A program made the translations under genes and the position numbers. 64,000 bases of DNA from Bog-473 sp963754445 (GTDB lineage Bacteria; Actinomycetota; Acidimicrobiia; Acidimicrobiales; RAAP-2): contig CAVWFT010000002.1 of NCBI GenBank assembly GCA_963754445.1, positions 2,046,001-2,110,000 of the forward strand, read 5' to 3'. The notes under the pieces were generated by a model. That model saw nothing but the letters and a program-made list of their open reading frames with translations, did not search any database and was not told where the DNA came from. Positions 46,365 through 54,968 of the stretch are shown here, piece after piece. Positions within the stretch are counted from its first letter, which is position 1; each line of letters starts with the position of its first letter.

Positions 46365-47260
46365 TGCCCGTCCCGGCGGCGGCCCCCGCCGCCACCGACG
46401 GGGACGCCGGCGCGCCGGCGGCGCTGGCCACCGTGCTCGAGCTCGGCTCCCGGCGCTACGACCTCACGCACCGTGCGCTCGTGATGGGCATCCTCAACCG
46501 CACGCCCGACTCCTTCTACGACAAGGGCGCCACCTTCGCCCTCGACAAGCTCTACGCCCGGGCCGCCCAGCTGGTGGCCGAGGGGGCCGACATCCTCGAC
46601 GTCGGCGGCGTGAAGGCGGGACCCGGGCCCGAGGTGACCGAGTCCGAGGAGCTCGAGCGGGTCGTCCCGGTGGTCACCGGACTGGTGGCCCGCTTCGACG
46701 TCCCCGTCTCGGTCGACACCTGGCGGGCCGGCGTGGCTCGGGCCTCCTACGCCGAGGGCGCGGTGATGGGCAACGACATCAGCGGGCTCGGCGATCCCGA
46801 CTACGCCCCCGCCGCGGCGGAGCACGGGGCGGCCGTCGTCATCACCCACATTCGGCTCAAGCCCCGGGTGGCCGATCCCGAGCCGCACTACGACGACCTC
46901 GTGCCCGACGTAGCTCGTTTCCTGACCGCGCGCGCCGGTCAGGCGCTGGCCGCCGGACTGCCGGCCGAGCGGATCGTGCTCGATGCGGGACTCGACCTGG
47001 GCAAGACGGCCGCGCAGTCCCTCGCCCTGCTGCGCGCCTCGCGCACGCTGGCCGGGCTCGGCTTCCCGCTGCTGCTGTCGGCCTCCAACAAGACGTTCCT
47101 CGGCCAGGTGCTCGACCTCGAGCTCACCGAGCGGCGCCAGGCCTCGCTGGCCGCGGCCGCCCTCGGCATCGAGTGGGGCTGCCGCCTGCTGCGGGTGCAC
47201 GACGTGGCCGGTACGTGCCGGGTGCGCGACGCCCTGGCCGCCGTCGGCGAGGCGTCGTGA
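46364..47260 (+). CDS. folP2: FolP2-type dihydropteroate synthase homologue
   Basis: A 298-residue TIM-barrel protein. ALVMGILNRTPDSFYDKGAT is the pterin-binding strand, VDTWRAG and GNDISGLGD follow, and LLSASNKTFLGQVL is near the C-terminus. The usual GGxSTRPG loop is replaced by DVGGVKAGPGPEV, as in mycobacterial FolP2. M. leprae FolP2 lacked measurable dihydropteroate synthase activity in published work, so the role here is open. There is a TGATG overlap with the thioredoxin gene upstream and a GTGA overlap with holA downstream. The N-terminal 25 residues are Ala/Pro-rich. Confidence 0.82.
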   Translation: MPVPAAAPAATDGDAGAPAALATVLELGSRRYDLTHRALVMGILNRTPDSFYDKGATFALDKLYARAAQLVAEGADILDVGGVKAGPGPEVTESEELERVVPVVTGLVARFDVPVSVDTWRAGVARASYAEGAVMGNDISGLGDPDYAPAAAEHGAAVVITHIRLKPRVADPEPHYDDLVPDVARFLTARAGQALAAGLPAERIVLDAGLDLGKTAAQSLALLRASRTLAGLGFPLLLSASNKTFLGQVLDLELTERRQASLAAAALGIEWGCRLLRVHDVAGTCRVRDALAAVGEAS

Positions 47261-48282
47261 GCGCCCCGTCCGCCCCCGCCTCGGCCTACCTCGTGCGCGG
47301 GGACGACCCGGCGCTGGTGGCCCAGGAGGTGCGCGACCTCCTGGCCGACCTGGTCGGTGAACGCGACCATGCCCTGGTGGTCGAGGAGATCGGCGGCCCG
47401 GGCGAGGACATCGACGTCGGTGCCGTCGTCGACGCCTGTCTCACGCCGCCCTTCCTGATCGACCGCCGGGTCGTGGTGGTGCGCGAGGCCGGCCGTCTCG
47501 TCACGGCCGACGTGCCCCGCCTCGTCGAGGTGGTGCAGGACCCGCTGGCCACCACCATCCTGGTCGTGGTGGCCGGAGGAGGCACCGTGCCCGCCCCGCT
47601 GGTCAAGGCGATCCAGGGTGCGGGCCAGGTGGTCGAGGTGGCGACGGGGAAGCCGAAGGATCGCGCCGCCTGGCTGCACGAGCACGTGCGCGGGGCCTCG
47701 GTGTCGCTCGACCGCGAGGCCATGACACTGCTGGCCGATCACGTCGGCGAGGACCTGGGCCGGGTCGAGGGGTTGCTCGCCGCGCTGAGCGCCGCCTACG
47801 GCGAGGGGGCGACGGTCTCGGCCCACGACCTGGAGCCGTACCTCGGTGAGCGGGGCACCGTGCCCCGCTACCAGCTGACCGATGCCATCGACCGGGGCGA
47901 GCCGGGACAGGCCCTGCGCGTGCTGCACCGCATGCTCGACAGCGGCGCCCTCGTGCCGATCCAGGTGATGGCGACGCTGCACGGCCACTTCTCCAACATG
48001 TTGGTGCTCGACGGCGACGACGTCATGGGCGAGCGTGACGCGGCCGCCGTGCTCGGCAGCGCGCCGTTCGTGGCCAAGAAGGCGCTGGAGCAGTCGCGTC
48101 GCCTGGGCAGTGCCCGCATCGCCGAGGCCATCACGATGATCGCCAAGGCCGATCTCGACGTGCGCGGGGCCAGCGGCCTCGACTCGGTGCTGATCGTCGA
48201 GATCCTGGTGGCCCGGCTGGCGCGCCAGACCCGACCCACCCGCAGCGCGAGGCCCCGGGCCGGAGCGGGCGGACGGCGCTGA
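47257..48282 (+). CDS. holA: DNA polymerase III subunit delta
   Basis: A 341-residue clamp-loader delta subunit that opens the beta clamp. It contains AYLVRGDDPALVAQEVRDLL, DACLTPPFLIDRRVVVVREA, a middle TTILVVVAGGGTVPAPLVKA strand and the C-terminal SGALVPIQVMATLHGHFSNM collar helices. The GTG start is in a GTGA overlap with folP2. In many actinobacteria rpsT follows holA directly; here 6 kb intervene. The C-terminal tail is Arg-rich. Confidence 0.9.
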   Translation: MSAPSAPASAYLVRGDDPALVAQEVRDLLADLVGERDHALVVEEIGGPGEDIDVGAVVDACLTPPFLIDRRVVVVREAGRLVTADVPRLVEVVQDPLATTILVVVAGGGTVPAPLVKAIQGAGQVVEVATGKPKDRAAWLHEHVRGASVSLDREAMTLLADHVGEDLGRVEGLLAALSAAYGEGATVSAHDLEPYLGERGTVPRYQLTDAIDRGEPGQALRVLHRMLDSGALVPIQVMATLHGHFSNMLVLDGDDVMGERDAAAVLGSAPFVAKKALEQSRRLGSARIAEAITMIAKADLDVRGASGLDSVLIVEILVARLARQTRPTRSARPRAGAGGRR

Positions 48283-48303
48283 GTCGGCCGGCGGCCACCG
48301 CCG

Positions 48304-48429
48304 GTGCAGACATCGGCCGGCGTGCGTTACCAGGGCAGGTTCCACTCTGCGGGCAAGGAGTACGCCGGCAAGTTCGGAGGCGCCGCCAAGGGCGACACCG
48401 GCGACATCATCGAGGGAGCGAGCTGCTGA
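48304..48429 (+). pseudogene. C-terminal fragment of the small secreted protein family
   Basis: An open frame just after holA reads GVRYQGRFHSAGKEYAGKF, then GGAAKGDTGDIIEGASC and a stop. It matches the last 40 residues of the intact protein at 48538 (GLVFKGTYHSASKAYGGTFS and on). No signal peptide, N-terminal half or ribosome binding site is present. It is best explained as the remains of a tandem duplicate, lost at its 5' end. Confidence 0.7.
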
Positions 48430-48537
48430 AGGTCACTGCTGAGGGTCCCGTCGTGGCGCACCCGCGCACAGGACCTAAATTCGTGGCTTCCTGTCGAGGG
48501 GTCGTGCCATCGACGACGTGACGAAGAGGGAGGCGGA

Positions 48538-48930
48538 ATGATCAAGCGAGCGTTACGAGCGCGCCAGGTGGCGCTGACGGTGGCGGGCGTCGCCGCAGTC
48601 ACGGGCGTCGGTCTGGGAGCGGTGGGAGCGGCGACGGCGGCCACGCCCGCTCTGCACATCAAGAACTCCTCGGAGTGGACGGTCGAGGGGAACAAGGTCG
48701 GCTGCGAGGTCGTGACCTTCTCGTCGGGCGGGAGCTTCGTCGTCAGCGGCGGGAGCGTCAGCGGGGTTTGGAACGGTGGGGGCGCCCATCTGGTCATGAA
48801 GTGGACCGCCCGTGGCTCCTCGGGCCTCGTGTTCAAAGGGACGTACCACTCGGCCTCGAAGGCCTACGGGGGCACGTTCTCGGGGAGCGCCAAGGGCAAG
48901 GGCGAGGTCGTGCCGGGAAGCGGCTGCTGA
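48538..48930 (+). CDS. Small secreted protein, family member B
   Basis: A 130-residue exported protein, paralogue of the one at 35226. The signal peptide is about residues 1-35 (VALTVAGVAAVTGVGLGAVG). The mature part has LHIKNSSEWTV, CEVVTFSSGGSFV, GVWNGGGAHLVMKWTARG and a terminal VVPGSGC. The cysteine positions match family member A. A GGGAGG precedes the ATG. Function unknown; a fragment of a third copy lies 110 bp upstream. Confidence 0.75.
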   Translation: MIKRALRARQVALTVAGVAAVTGVGLGAVGAATAATPALHIKNSSEWTVEGNKVGCEVVTFSSGGSFVVSGGSVSGVWNGGGAHLVMKWTARGSSGLVFKGTYHSASKAYGGTFSGSAKGKGEVVPGSGC

Positions 48931-49019
48931 CGCGCAACGGATTGTCACGGCAACGAGGGCCCCAGGCTCGTCTCGAGCCCAGGGGTAGACGATCGATCGT
49001 CCACCCAGCTCCCTAGGCG

Positions 49020-49427
49020 TCAGTGCGCACCAATGGGCGAAGAAAACCACCAGCGATGGTGCTCGGGGTCACGAGCGCCGTACTCGCGCAGGCCGTAGGC
49101 CTGGTCGGTCGGCGGGCGATCGATGACGGCGCCGGCGGCCGTGCTGCGGGCGTAATGGGCGTCGACGTCGGGGACGAGGACCTCGAGTCCGCCGTGCGCC
49201 GCGGCCGCCCCTCGCGGCGAGTCCATCTCGGCCTCCTCGCTCACCCGGTGCAACCACACCACGGCGTCGCCCATGCGCACCTCCCCGTGGACGACGGTGC
49301 CGTCGTCGAGACGGTGCAGTCCGCCAGAGGTGAACCCGAAGGTGGCGACCAGGTAGTCGTGTCCGGCCTCGATGTCCTCGTAGACCAGGATGGGAATGAT
49401 CGCCGGCAGGCCGTCGTCGCTCGTCAT
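49020..49427 (-). CDS. VOC family (glyoxalase-like) protein
   Basis: A 135-residue VOC protein. IIPILVYEDIEAGHDYLVAT with FGFTSGGLHRLDDGT forms the first module; HGGLEVLVPDVDAHYARSTA forms the second, ending ARDPEHHRWWFSSP. The second module resembles bleomycin-resistance-like or antibiotic-binding members that use the aromatic end strand. Starts at ATG 49427 or GTG 49436 are possible. Convergent with the secreted protein before it. Confidence 0.8.
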   Translation of the reverse strand: MTSDDGLPAIIPILVYEDIEAGHDYLVATFGFTSGGLHRLDDGTVVHGEVRMGDAVVWLHRVSEEAEMDSPRGAAAAHGGLEVLVPDVDAHYARSTAAGAVIDRPPTDQAYGLREYGARDPEHHRWWFSSPIGAH

Positions 49428-49503
49428 GACCTCCACTCTGCCCGAAGGGCCGCTCCGGCGGGCGAAGATCTGTGCCCGGCAACACGAGGCGGGTGACGAG
49501 GCG

Positions 49504-49956
49504 ATGGAGCTACGACGGGTCCGGTTGAGCGACGAGGAGGTGGCGCCCCTGCTGGCCGGACTGACGATCGAGTACGAGACACGCTACGGCCAGAACTCCG
49601 AAATGACGCGGGCCCGCGCGGAGGAGTTCGAACCGCCGGCCGGACTGTTCGTCGTCCTGATGGACGGACCCACGACGGCGGCCGGCGGCGGTTTCCGCCG
49701 AGTTGAGGCCGACACGGCCGAGATCAAGCGGATGTGGACCGCGGCGCAGTACCGCCGGCGCGGCCTGGCCACCCGTGTCCTCCAGGCGCTCGAGGACGCG
49801 GCCCGGGACGTCGGGTACCGGCGCCTGGTCCTCGAGACAGGGCTGCGCCAACCCGAAGCCATCGCCCTGTACGCGGGACGGGGCTACCAACGGTTCGACG
49901 GTTTCGGCGAATACCCGCACGCACGGGGATTCAGCCTCGATCTCGGCGAGAGGTGA
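49504..49956 (+). CDS. GNAT family N-acetyltransferase
   Basis: A 150-residue acyltransferase. It contains MELRRVRLSDEEVAPLLAGL, the central AGGGFRRVEADTAEIKRMWT, the acetyl-CoA loop YRRRGLATRVLQALEDAARD, and the closing ALYAGRGYQRFDGFGEYP. This last segment is typical of GNATs. Acceptor unknown. It diverges from the VOC gene; the overlapping longer frame upstream is not supported. Confidence 0.87.
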   Translation: MELRRVRLSDEEVAPLLAGLTIEYETRYGQNSEMTRARAEEFEPPAGLFVVLMDGPTTAAGGGFRRVEADTAEIKRMWTAAQYRRRGLATRVLQALEDAARDVGYRRLVLETGLRQPEAIALYAGRGYQRFDGFGEYPHARGFSLDLGER

Positions 49957-50210
49957 TGCATGCAGGAGCGCGCGTAGTGGTGTGGCACGAGTGTGACCGG
50001 GCCCGTGACTCGAACCAGGACTCGTTTCCCCTGAAATGGTTTCTCCTCGAGTGCAGCCACCCCCCGCCGACGTCGCCATCACCCAAGGCCTGACGCAGTT
50101 CGTGGCCGCATGGCGCGCGGAAAGGGGTTCCTGGTGGACGCAACCCCGATTGACATGAATTGTGCGCGGTGCTATGCCACATGGGCGGTTCCTGAGCAAA
50201 GGGGTACGAA

Positions 50211-52841
50211 ATGGCGGCTCGATTCCTTGACCCTGTGCGTCGTGGTGGCACGACAAAGACGTCCGGCTGGCGGAAGTCGTTCACCCTGGCTGCGCCAGGT
50301 GTGCTCGCCGTCGTCCTGGGGGTCGGCATCTTCGGTGCACCCGTGGGCGCGGTGAGCGCCAAGCCGGGAGTGCATCCGGCCGTCGTCACATGCACTGACA
50401 AGTGGAAGGCGGCAGTGAGCGGCTCATGGTCGACGGCGGCCGACTGGTCGACGGGCGTCGTACCGACGTCGAGCGACAACGTCTGCATCAAGCTCGCCGG
50501 CACCTACAAGGTCACCATCTCGGGCAACGTCTCCGCCGGCACCATCAGCCTGGGCGGTACGTCGGGCACCCAGACGCTTCTGATCAAGGGAACGCCCGCG
50601 GCGAACTCGGGGCTGAACCTCTCCACGGCGACCGGGAGCACGATCGGTGTGCACGGCGCGCTCAAGCTGAAGTCCAAGAACGTCGCGGGGACCGGTTACG
50701 CGCTGCTCGGCGGTGCCGCCGTGACCATCGACAACAGCGGCACGATCCAGACCTCGGGTGGCCTGGACAACAACAACTACCTGCGGGCCGGCATCACCAA
50801 TGGCAGCACGGGCAAACTCAAGATCAACGGCGTGACCGTCGGTGACGCCTCCGGCGGCGCCGTCACGATCACCAACAACGGGGCGTTCTCCGTGGGCAGC
50901 GCGGGCAAACTTGCCTTGTCGAACGGAGACGCCTTCACCCAGAGCGGTGGCACCCTCACCAACGGTGGATCGTTCACCGAGACCTCGGGCGTCTTCACTC
51001 AGAGCGGGGGCACCGACTCGGGCACTCCGGTATCGATCATCAGCGGCTCATTGGCCGACAGCGCGATGTCGGGTACCTACACGTTCGACATCTTCAACAA
51101 CGACAACTTGAGCGGCACCATCCCGAGCGGCCAGACGGTGGACGCCATCGGGAATCCGACCTACAACACCACTCTTTTGCTGGCGGCCAACCTGACCAAC
51201 GACGGCACCCTGGAGCTCAACTCCCAGACGACGTCCGGCTCGGGCTTCGCCCAGCTCGACGGCCCGACCCACACAGTCACCAACGCCGGGACGATCGAGA
51301 CCGTGGGCGGCACGGTCAACACCAACTATCTGCGCACCAACATCACCAACAACAGTGGTGGGTCGATCGACATCAACGGTGGCACCACCGGTGATGCATC
51401 CGGCGGCGCGACCACGATTACCAACAACGGGACCTTCGCGGTGGCCAGCGGGGGCAGCCTTGCCTTGACCAACGCCGACTCGTTCACCCAGAGCGGTGGC
51501 ACCTTCACCAACGGCGGCACGTTCAGCGACACTTCGGGCACCTTCACCCAGAGCGGCGGCACAGACTCGGGGACGCCGGTTTCGATCATCAGCGGGACCT
51601 TGGCCGACAGCGCGATGTCGGGGACTTACACGTTCGACCTCTTCAACACCGACACCCTCAGTGGCACCATTCCGAGCGGCCAGACCGTGGATGGGATCGG
51701 GAACCCGACCTACAACACAACGTTGACCCTCGGGGCCAACCTGACCAACGACGGCACCCTGGAGCTCGACTCGCTGGCGACGGCCGGTTCGGGTTTCGCC
51801 CAGCTCGACGGCCCGACCCACAACGTGATCAATGCCGGGACTCTCGAGACGGTGGGTGGCACGGTCTCGACCGACTACCTGCGGGTCAACATCACGAACA
51901 ACAACGGCGCGTCGCTCGACATCAACGGCGGCACCACGGGTGATGCTTCTGGCGGGGCGACCACGATCACCAACAACGGGACCTTCTCGGTGGCCAGCGG
52001 CGGCAGCCTCGCCCTGACGAACGGTGACTCGTTCACCCAGAGCGGGGGCACGTTCGCCAACGGGGGAACCTTCAGCGACACCTCGGGCACCTTTACCCAG
52101 AGCGGGGGCACCGACTCGGGGACGCCGGCGTCGATCATCAGCGGGACCCTGGCCGACAGTGCGATGTCAGGGACCTACACCTTCGACCTCTTCAACACCA
52201 ACACGGTGAGCGGCACCATCCCGAGTGGCCAGACCGTGGACGCCATCGGGAACCCGACCTACAACACCACGGTGACGCTGGGGGCCAACCTGACCAACGA
52301 CGGCACCCTCGAGCTCGACTCGTCGACGGCCGCCGGATCGGGCTACGCCCAGCTCCAGGGACCGACCCACACGGTCATCAATGGCGGGACGTTCGAAACG
52401 GCCGGTGGCACGGTCTCGACCGACTACATCCGGGCCAACATCACCAACAACAGTGGTGGGACCATCGCCATCAACGGAGGAACGACCGACGACGCCAGCG
52501 GTGGCGCCACCACGATCACCAACAACGGCACCTTCTCGGTCGGCGACGGGGACAAGATCACGATCTCGAACGGATCGATCTTCGACCAGTCGTCCACGGG
52601 CACCTTTGAGCCCACCGTGGACAGCACCACGAACAGCGTCTCGGGCATCGTCGGAGGTTCAGACACGGTGGCCGGCACGCTCAATGTGCAACTCGTGGGC
52701 AGCGTTCCGGCGACCGGGACGACTTTCAATGTCATCAACACCGCAACCTCGGTCACGGGCACGTTCTCGACGGTCTCGGGTTCCCACTTCACCGTGACGT
52801 ACACGTCGACGTCGGTCATCGTGCATTCGACGGGGGTCTGA
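50211..52841 (+). CDS. Large secreted repeat protein (876 aa)
   Basis: An 876-residue exported protein. A long signal region (WRKSFTLAAPGVLAVVLGVG and beyond, cut probably near residue 45) is followed by a KWKAAVSGSWSTAADWSTGV segment resembling autotransporter-type start modules. Three tandem 183-residue units follow, rich in Gly, Thr, Ser and Asn: GDASGGATTITNNGTF, SFTQSGGTFTNGGTFSDTSG, SIISGTLADSAMSGTYTFDL and GNPTYNTTLTLGANLTNDGT. The C-terminus is a shorter beta-rich cap (VSGIVGGSDTVAGTLNVQLV). No LPxTG or membrane anchor is seen. It is probably an extracellular beta-solenoid; role unknown. AAGGGG lies about 6 nt before the ATG. Confidence 0.78.
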   Translation: MAARFLDPVRRGGTTKTSGWRKSFTLAAPGVLAVVLGVGIFGAPVGAVSAKPGVHPAVVTCTDKWKAAVSGSWSTAADWSTGVVPTSSDNVCIKLAGTYKVTISGNVSAGTISLGGTSGTQTLLIKGTPAANSGLNLSTATGSTIGVHGALKLKSKNVAGTGYALLGGAAVTIDNSGTIQTSGGLDNNNYLRAGITNGSTGKLKINGVTVGDASGGAVTITNNGAFSVGSAGKLALSNGDAFTQSGGTLTNGGSFTETSGVFTQSGGTDSGTPVSIISGSLADSAMSGTYTFDIFNNDNLSGTIPSGQTVDAIGNPTYNTTLLLAANLTNDGTLELNSQTTSGSGFAQLDGPTHTVTNAGTIETVGGTVNTNYLRTNITNNSGGSIDINGGTTGDASGGATTITNNGTFAVASGGSLALTNADSFTQSGGTFTNGGTFSDTSGTFTQSGGTDSGTPVSIISGTLADSAMSGTYTFDLFNTDTLSGTIPSGQTVDGIGNPTYNTTLTLGANLTNDGTLELDSLATAGSGFAQLDGPTHNVINAGTLETVGGTVSTDYLRVNITNNNGASLDINGGTTGDASGGATTITNNGTFSVASGGSLALTNGDSFTQSGGTFANGGTFSDTSGTFTQSGGTDSGTPASIISGTLADSAMSGTYTFDLFNTNTVSGTIPSGQTVDAIGNPTYNTTVTLGANLTNDGTLELDSSTAAGSGYAQLQGPTHTVINGGTFETAGGTVSTDYIRANITNNSGGTIAINGGTTDDASGGATTITNNGTFSVGDGDKITISNGSIFDQSSTGTFEPTVDSTTNSVSGIVGGSDTVAGTLNVQLVGSVPATGTTFNVINTATSVTGTFSTVSGSHFTVTYTSTSVIVHSTGV
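50841..52487. repeat. Three in-frame 549-bp tandem repeats
   Basis: The marker codons GGT-GAY-GCN (or GAC-GAC-GCC) before GGNGCN begin at 50841, 51390, 51939 and 52488, exactly 549 bp apart each time. Nucleotide identity between units is high, including at synonymous sites, which suggests recent duplication or gene conversion. Confidence 0.88.
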
Positions 52842-52992
52842 ACCGATCTGACACCAGGACCAAGGCACAGTCTCCTCACGAGCCCGGGGTCTGGTCCCGT
52901 TCGGAAACCGGGCCGTCCCGACGAGGTCCGGCGGCGTCGGCTGAATACGCACCGAGGTCGTGGCGGGGCACCCGACATGATGGACTGGGCAC

Positions 52993-53511
52993 GTGTTCGA
53001 GACACCCGAAGAACTAGTTCGGCTCCAACAGCTCCTCGACGACTCCATGGCCGGCGCGGGTCCGCACCTGCTCGAGGTCATCGGGCCCGAACGTCGCCTC
53101 GGTGCGGGCCAGCTCTGCGAACGACTGCAGGGCATGCGGCTGCTGGTCCTGGCCACCGTGACGGCGGACGGGCGCCCGGTGACGGCCCCGGTGGACGGCT
53201 ACTTCCTGCACGGGACCTTCTGGTTCAGCCTGGGCGCCGAGGCCGTGCGCACGCGGCACATGCGCCGGCGTCCACACGTGAGCGCCACCCACTTGCCCGG
53301 CGAGTCGCTGGCGGTGACGATGCACGGGAGGGCCGAGCTGTTCGACTGGCGGGACCACGCCTGCGCGGAAATGCGTCAGGCCATGTTCGACCACTACGCA
53401 CCCCGGCAGGGCACCGATTTCGCCGAGACGGTCGACGACCTGAAGGAGATGGACGCCGTCGGGGCGCGCCTCGTCCCCGAGAGGCTGTTCACGTTTCACA
53501 TGTCCGACTGA
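52993..53511 (+). CDS. Pyridoxamine 5'-phosphate oxidase family protein
   Basis: A 172-residue split-barrel flavin or F420-binding-type protein. RLQGMRLLVLATVTADGRPV followed by TAPVDGYFLHGTFWFSLGAE forms the barrel. VRTRHMRRRPHVSATHLPGE and the YAPRQGTDF region follow. Family members bind FMN, F420 or heme, and cofactor choice cannot be told here. The start is the GTG at 52993. Confidence 0.82.
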   Translation: MFETPEELVRLQQLLDDSMAGAGPHLLEVIGPERRLGAGQLCERLQGMRLLVLATVTADGRPVTAPVDGYFLHGTFWFSLGAEAVRTRHMRRRPHVSATHLPGESLAVTMHGRAELFDWRDHACAEMRQAMFDHYAPRQGTDFAETVDDLKEMDAVGARLVPERLFTFHMSD

Positions 53512-53599
53512 GCTCGGCCGGCGCGGGCGGCGTGGTCCACTGCGCATCGCTCGCTGCGGTGGCATAGGGTCGAGCCCAATTGCAACCGGGGGTGACGGC

Positions 53600-54451
53600 A
53601 TGAGAAAAGAGCATCGTCGGAGGTCGGGGGCCTGGCGGCGGGTCCGGGCCCTCGGCGCCGTCTCGGGCGTGGCCTGCCTGGCGATCATGGCGCTCCCCTC
53701 GACCGGTTCGGCCGGGGCCGCAGGTGCCAAGCCGACCATCGCCGATTTCGTCACCTCGCCGAAGAGCCTCAAGACGAGCAGCGGCGCGGTGTCGTTCTCG
53801 GCGACCCTGGCCCATGCCAAGAGTTGCGTCCTGTCCGCCACGAGCACGGTGCCCGGGCTCCCTCTGACGTCGCCCTGCGCCTCCAAGTCGTTCCACGAAG
53901 CGATCGTGCTCGAGGAGAACACCGGCACGGTTCCCCTCAAGATCACGTTCACCCTGCGCGCCACCGGGCCGGGCGGCAACGCGGTCGAGACGACCACGGT
54001 CAAGATCGTGCCCGGTGCGGGTCAGGCCTGGCCGACGGGGTTCACGGGCACCTACGTCGGATCGGACGACACGGGCGACTACCCGGGCGGCAATCTGGCC
54101 TTCAGCGGGACGATCAATCCCGACGCCACCTGTGACCCCTCGGTCTGTACCTACGAGTGGACCTCCATGACCGGAACGTGGTCGGCCGTCCAGCCACCGT
54201 GCTCGTCGTTCACCGCTGACGACAGCCAAGGGATCGGTGGCTCGGGCAACATCGAGTTCGACCAGAGCGAGTCGCCCGTGGAGCTGGCTGGGGGTTTCGA
54301 CTTCGGGGTGGGTTCGCAGCCGTGCGGCAACGTCGGATCGGACTTCGTCTCGCACGTCAGCGGGGCGCCGACGTTCATTCCCGGCACGCTCCAGAGCGTG
54401 TGGCCGTCGGACGGCGGGGGGACCTACACCTTCAACTGGATCTATCCCTAG
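53600..54451 (+). CDS. Secreted protein of unknown function
   Basis: A 283-residue exported protein. The signal peptide runs through VACLAIMALPSTGSAGAAGA. An Ig-like stretch follows (IADFVTSPKSLKTSSGAVSF, ITFTLRATGPGGNAVETTTV). Then comes a second domain with FTGTYVGSDDTGDYPGGNLA, YEWTSMTGTWSAVQPPCSSF and an ending YTFNWIYP. Cysteines are few and could form two disulfides. No family was recognised. It is the last gene of the accessory island before rpsT and is convergent with it. Confidence 0.72.
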   Translation: MRKEHRRRSGAWRRVRALGAVSGVACLAIMALPSTGSAGAAGAKPTIADFVTSPKSLKTSSGAVSFSATLAHAKSCVLSATSTVPGLPLTSPCASKSFHEAIVLEENTGTVPLKITFTLRATGPGGNAVETTTVKIVPGAGQAWPTGFTGTYVGSDDTGDYPGGNLAFSGTINPDATCDPSVCTYEWTSMTGTWSAVQPPCSSFTADDSQGIGGSGNIEFDQSESPVELAGGFDFGVGSQPCGNVGSDFVSHVSGAPTFIPGTLQSVWPSDGGGTYTFNWIYP

Positions 54452-54468
54452 ACGCCAGTCGGGGACCG

Positions 54469-54744
54469 TCAGTGGGCGGCGGCAGCCTCGATGGCGTTGA
54501 TCCGGCGCACCAGGCGGGACTTGTGGTTCGCCGCCGTGTTCTTGTGGATGACACCCTGAGCGGCGGCCTTGTCGATCCGCTTCACGGCGAGGCGCAGCGA
54601 CTCGACGCTGTCCTCGGCACCCGACTCGGCGGCCGCCACGGCGCTCTTGGTCCGGGTGCGCATCTCGGCCCGCACCGACTTGTTGCGCAGCCGGCGCTTC
54701 TCGTTCTGACGGTTCCGCTTTATCTGGCTCTGGATGTTGGCCAC
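54469..54744 (-). CDS. rpsT: 30S ribosomal protein S20
   Basis: A 91-residue ribosomal protein that binds 16S rRNA. It begins ANIQSQIKRNRQNEKRRLRN, has the helical core KSAVAAAESGAEDSVESLRL, then AVKRIDKAAAQGVIHKNTAA and ends RLVRRINAIEAAAAH. The GTG at 54744 gives the canonical start; the longer frame is not supported. Divergent from lepA, the usual arrangement in actinobacteria. Confidence 0.96.
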   Translation of the reverse strand: MANIQSQIKRNRQNEKRRLRNKSVRAEMRTRTKSAVAAAESGAEDSVESLRLAVKRIDKAAAQGVIHKNTAANHKSRLVRRINAIEAAAAH

Positions 54745-54968
54745 GTGTCGATCCTCGGTGATTGCTCGAAAGGGGTCGGTGGCCAGGGGCGGCGCACCGG
54801 TGCGGGGGACAACCCTAGCAGGTGGGGGGACCAATTCGGCCAGCGGCGCCCGTCGGCGGCCGACCGGTGCCGCCCTGGCTCCGGCCGCCGTGTACCCGCC
54901 ACCGCGGCCCCATCGCCCCAGGCCAGGCGACCGGAGCGCCGGGGCAGGACCGATACGATCCTCTGACC

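Noticed and set aside
49990..50040. Short T-arm-like sequence (minus strand GGTTCGAGTC context)
   Set aside because: No acceptor, anticodon or D arm could be folded around it, so it is not a tRNA or clear tRNA remnant.
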